9,872 nucleotides of DNA. Origin: CAZONU01 sp965370045 (GTDB lineage Bacteria > Planctomycetota > SZUA-567 > JAKLDR01). Position 1 is the stretch's first letter. Every line of letters begins with the position of its first letter. The position numbers and the translations under genes are program-made. Below the pieces are notes generated by a model. That model ran no database searches and was not told the DNA's origin. It saw only the letters and a list, made by a program, of their open reading frames with translations. The stretch lies in the NCBI GenBank assembly GCA_965370045.1, contig CBDUSI010000145.1, positions 1 to 9,872 on the forward strand, read 5' to 3'. This document shows, piece by piece, positions 7,724 through 9,872 of the stretch.

Positions 7724-7753
7724 AGTTTACTCTCCCGGCGGGTGGGGAGTCAA
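7724..7753 (-). promoter_or_regulatory. ilvB: Putative sigma70 promoter of the ilvB operon
   Basis: Minus-strand TTGACT (7753-7748, 5 of 6 matches to the -35 consensus) and TAAACT (7729-7724, 4 of 6) are 18 bases apart. The predicted start near 7717 gives a leader of about 68 nt containing the hairpin at 7688-7711. Confidence 0.5.
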
Positions 7754-7761
7754 GGGTAGGT

Positions 7762-7797
7762 TGGCCGGCGGCCGGGAACCTGGCCGGGCATGGCCAG
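7762..7797. promoter_or_regulatory. Candidate operator between the divergent ilvB and AraC promoters
   Basis: TGGCCGG occurs twice in direct orientation (7762-7768 and 7781-7787), 19 bases start to start, close to two helical turns. The second copy is part of a dyad, CTGGCC (7780-7785) and GGCCAG (7792-7797). The site lies upstream of both -35 boxes. AraC proteins commonly bind direct half-sites about two turns apart, so autoregulation is possible; GC-rich DNA makes chance repeats common. Confidence 0.3.
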
Positions 7798-7810
7798 CAG
7801 AGAACGCTGC

Positions 7811-7839
7811 TTGCGCCTCGGGCCGCCGCTGCTTACCTT
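7811..7839 (+). promoter_or_regulatory. Weak promoter candidate for the AraC-family gene
   Basis: TTGCGC (7811-7816) and TACCTT (7834-7839) are 17 bases apart. Both boxes are poor matches. The -10 ends seven bases before ATG 7847, which would make the transcript leaderless, consistent with the absence of a ribosome binding site there. Confidence 0.3.
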
Positions 7840-7846
7840 TGTCGCC

Positions 7847-8701
7847 ATGCCTCGCGGATTTCTCAATCGCATGAAGACCGGCCGGCTGCAGGTGCAGGCC
7901 ATCGCCCGCGAGTTCCGCGGCCGCCAGCCCAACCGCAAGCACTACCACAACGTTTTCGAGCTGCTTTACATCCTGGAGGGCTCCACGCACATCCGCATCC
8001 GCCGCAAGAAGCACGTCGCCCGGGTCGGCGACCTGGTCATCTACTACCCCGGCGAGGATCACGAAGAGTGCGTGCAGCCCGGGCGCTGGTCGGTCTTCGT
8101 GCTGCGCTTCCCCCGTCCCCGGCTGGGCGCGGGGGTGGAGTTCCCCGACAAGCGCCTGACCCCCCCGGTGGTGAGCCTGCCCTGGCCGGAACGCTTCGGG
8201 AAGCTCTTCGAGCTGATGATGATCGACCTCAAGGTCACCGACTCCTGGACGGAGATCATGTCCAAGGCTTACCTGGTGCAGCTGGCGGTGCTCCTGCGCC
8301 GGGCGCTGCGCGCCCGCGGCGCGGACGGCGAGCGCGAGGTGGCCAGCGAGAAGTCCGCGCGCATCGAGAAGGCCATCGACATGATCCGCGAGAGCCTGGA
8401 CGCGGACCTCTCGCTCAAGGAGCTGGCCCGCCGGGCCTTCATGAGCGAGTCGAGCTTCAGCCACGTCTTCAAGGACCTGACGGGGATTTCCCCCCGGCGC
8501 TACGCCATCCAGACGCGCATCGCCCGGGCCAAGGACATGCTGGAAACCACCGACCTGAGCATCAAGCAGATCGCCGCCGAGCTGGGCTACGAAGACCCCC
8601 ACTACTTCAGCCGCCAGTTCAAGAAACTGGCCGGCCGGCCGCCCAGCGCCTTCCGAAGGAAAAGCAGAAAAGTCCACCCCTTTCGCAAGCACGTCCATTG
8701 A
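7847..8701 (+). CDS. AraC-family transcriptional regulator with N-terminal cupin domain
   Basis: This 284-residue regulator has a ligand-sensing cupin (about 10-95) with HYHNVFELLYILEG (32-45) and GDLVIYYPGEDHE (61-73), then a helical linker, and a C-terminal double helix-turn-helix (about 172-270). The first helix-turn-helix is LSLKELARRAFMSESSFSHVFK (188-209). The second is LSIKQIAAELGYEDPHYFSRQFK (237-259), followed by the family's KLAGRPPSAFR end. It probably binds a sugar or similar metabolite and activates neighbouring genes, most simply the oxidoreductase just downstream. ATG 7847 is preferred; ATG 7871 would still keep the cupin intact, and ATG 7790 would add 19 residues read from the promoter region. 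The gene is divergent from ilvB, but a role in branched-chain synthesis would be unusual for this family. Confidence 0.9.
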   Translation: MPRGFLNRMKTGRLQVQAIAREFRGRQPNRKHYHNVFELLYILEGSTHIRIRRKKHVARVGDLVIYYPGEDHEECVQPGRWSVFVLRFPRPRLGAGVEFPDKRLTPPVVSLPWPERFGKLFELMMIDLKVTDSWTEIMSKAYLVQLAVLLRRALRARGADGEREVASEKSARIEKAIDMIRESLDADLSLKELARRAFMSESSFSHVFKDLTGISPRRYAIQTRIARAKDMLETTDLSIKQIAAELGYEDPHYFSRQFKKLAGRPPSAFRRKSRKVHPFRKHVH

Positions 8702-8727
8702 TCCCCACCAGGCCTCCGGTGTATAGT
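8698..8727 (+). promoter_or_regulatory. Putative promoter of the second oxidoreductase gene
   Basis: TTGATC (8698-8703) and TATAGT (8722-8727, 5 of 6 matches to the -10 consensus) are 18 bases apart. The -35 box overlaps the stop codon of the AraC gene. CCAGG (8708-8712) and CCTGG (8728-8732) are inverted repeats around the -10 region and could be an operator. Confidence 0.45.
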
Positions 8728-8744
8728 CCTGGAGAGAGGACACT

Positions 8745-8758
8745 GCCCGCCGGCGGGC
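8745..8758 (+). promoter_or_regulatory. Perfect 14-bp palindrome in the oxidoreductase leader
   Basis: GCCCGCCGGCGGGC is fully self-complementary and lies between the predicted transcription start near 8734 and the GGAGG at about 8777-8781. As DNA it could be a dimer binding site; as RNA it has no loop of its own. A short GCGC-TT-GCGC repeat follows at 8764-8773. Confidence 0.35.
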
Positions 8759-8788
8759 GGCGGGCGCTTGCGCACGGGAGGAACGCTC

Positions 8789-9781
8789 ATGTCTGGCCCC
8801 AGGTTCGGATTCATCGGCGCGGGGGGAAACGCGCGCGCACACGGGAAACGGCTTCTCGCGGAAGGCGCCGAGATCGTCGCCCTGGCCGACCCCAGCAAGG
8901 ACTCGCTGTCGGGCTTCGGCGAGGCGGTCTTTAACGGCTCTCCGCGGCCGGAGACTTACGGCGACTACCGGGAGATGCTCGATAAAGAGAAGCTCGACGC
9001 CGTGCTGGTCTCCTCGCCGCACACCCTGCACCGCAACCAGGTGATCGACGCGCTGCGCGCGGGCCTGGACGTCCTGGCCGAGAAGCCGCTGGCCTGCTCG
9101 ACCGAAGATGCCCAGCAGATAATCGCCGAGGCGAAGTCGGCCGGCCGTAAGGTGGTGGTCTCCTTCCAGCGGCGGCTCATGGCCGTCTTCCGGCACATGA
9201 AGGCCATCCTGCGCGATCCCTCCTTCGGGCGGGTCATGACCGTGGCCTCCTTCGTGAGCCAGAGCTGGCTCAAGAGCCAGACCGGCACCTGGCGGCAGAA
9301 GCTGTCGCTCTCCGGCGGGGGGCAGCTCAACGACACCGGCGCGCACATCATCGACATGCTCATGTGGATGCTGGACGACGAGGTCGCCGAGGTCAGCGCC
9401 TTCATCGAGAACCGCGGCCGGGAGGTGGACATCGACTCGGCGATCAGCTACCGCACCAGGGGCGGCACGGTGGGCACGCTCACCGTGGTGGGCTCCGGCC
9501 CGGCGGGCTTCATGTGGGAGGACATGACCGTCAACGGCGAGTCCGGCAGCGCCTTCTTCTATCGCAAGGGCAAGCTGTGGGTCACCCGCGAGCACAGCGG
9601 CGAACTCGTGGAGGAGGAGCCCTCGGGAGAAGACGTCAGCGCCGACCGGCACTTCCTGGACGTCCTGGCCGGGAAAGCCGAGAACGAGTCGCCGCCGGAA
9701 GACTTCCTGAAGAACATCGCGTTCACCGAGGCCGCCTGGCAGTCCGCAGCCCAGGGCGGCAAGCCCGTCACCGTCAGTTAG
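8789..9781 (+). CDS. Gfo/Idh/MocA-family NAD(P)-dependent oxidoreductase
   Basis: This 330-residue protein has a Rossmann domain with GFIGAGGNA (7-15), the EKP motif at 98-100 (K99 presumed catalytic), and SFQRR (125-129). Its C-terminal domain carries GGGQLNDTGAHIIDM (176-190), with D182, H186 and D189 in the canonical catalytic pattern. It most likely oxidises a sugar, polyol or glycoside-derived substrate in the cytoplasm; the exact substrate is not visible. ATG 8789 is chosen because GGAGG lies seven bases upstream and the glycine motif falls within the first 15 residues. It lies 87 bp behind the AraC gene in the same direction and has its own promoter candidate, so it is the obvious target of that regulator. 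It is diverged from the 1722-2789 protein and is not a recent duplicate. Confidence 0.92.
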   Translation: MSGPRFGFIGAGGNARAHGKRLLAEGAEIVALADPSKDSLSGFGEAVFNGSPRPETYGDYREMLDKEKLDAVLVSSPHTLHRNQVIDALRAGLDVLAEKPLACSTEDAQQIIAEAKSAGRKVVVSFQRRLMAVFRHMKAILRDPSFGRVMTVASFVSQSWLKSQTGTWRQKLSLSGGGQLNDTGAHIIDMLMWMLDDEVAEVSAFIENRGREVDIDSAISYRTRGGTVGTLTVVGSGPAGFMWEDMTVNGESGSAFFYRKGKLWVTREHSGELVEEEPSGEDVSADRHFLDVLAGKAENESPPEDFLKNIAFTEAAWQSAAQGGKPVTVS

Positions 9782-9872
9782 CAGGCCGTTGAAAAATGGA
9801 GCAGTCGTGATTGGGGGCAGAATGGTTCAGATTCGAGGAGGGGTTCCGAAGTCGATGCCCAAGCATCGTCTT
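9782..9872. mobile_element. Possible left end of an insertion sequence (partial)
   Basis: Immediately after the oxidoreductase stop the sequence becomes less GC-rich and starts with CAGGCCGTTGAAAAA (9782-9796), which resembles the terminal inverted repeats I recall from several insertion-sequence families (for example IS5- and IS1182-like). A strong Shine-Dalgarno-like GAGGAGGGG (9835-9843) precedes an ATG at 9855 whose frame is open to the window edge, possibly a transposase start. Only one end is visible, so neither the family nor the mobility can be confirmed. Confidence 0.3.

Noticed and set aside
7790..7846. Longer AraC protein starting at ATG 7790
   Set aside because: It has no ribosome binding site, adds 19 residues with no family similarity, and overlaps the likely promoter and operator region.
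7727..9652. 641-codon open frame on the minus strand
   Set aside because: It runs antisense through both the AraC gene and the oxidoreductase, which have clear motifs; no domain is seen in it.

Overview
The window is GC-rich, gene-dense bacterial DNA of ordinary chromosomal character, with no tRNA, rRNA, phage or CRISPR signal. The coding style is strongly GC3-biased, so long spurious open frames lie antisense to nearly every real gene. The mix of Gfo/Idh/MocA oxidoreductases, an AraC-type regulator and several uncharacterised families fits a free-living environmental heterotroph. The Planctomycetota/Lentisphaerota/Acidobacteriota type is a guess; the sequence does not settle the phylum.

Layout, left to right. 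A minus-strand gene runs off the left edge (1-1652). It encodes a large uncharacterised protein with a GNAT-like region and appears to be leaderless. Behind it is a minus-strand Gfo/Idh/MocA oxidoreductase (1722-2789) with its own promoter and a leader hairpin. Positions 2950-7649 hold a six-gene minus-strand block, transcribed right to left: ilvB, ilvN, a small NifU-like Fe-S protein, a DUF6941-like protein, a threonine-dehydrogenase-like zinc dehydrogenase, and a HAD phosphatase. Junctions are tight (1 nt overlap, 11 nt, 2 nt, 4 nt overlap) except between the NifU-like and DUF6941-like genes. That 141 nt gap holds an inverted pair of heptamer-repeat arrays around two small hairpins.

In a 197 bp spacer the operon is divergent from a plus-strand AraC-family regulator (7847-8701). 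A second Gfo/Idh/MocA oxidoreductase follows (8789-9781) with its own promoter and a palindrome in the leader. The last ~90 bases, right after its stop codon, are less GC-rich and may be the left end of an insertion sequence.

How the genes may work together: IlvB and IlvN form acetohydroxyacid synthase, the first step of branched-chain amino acid synthesis. The NifU-like protein could supply Fe-S clusters to downstream enzymes such as dihydroxyacid dehydratase. The dehydrogenase and HAD phosphatase are translationally coupled and may act on one pathway. The AraC protein and the adjacent oxidoreductase look like a small sugar or polyol catabolic unit. The least explained structure is the inverted heptamer element at about 5053-5207, where arms of 28 nt share register and even the same variant third unit.
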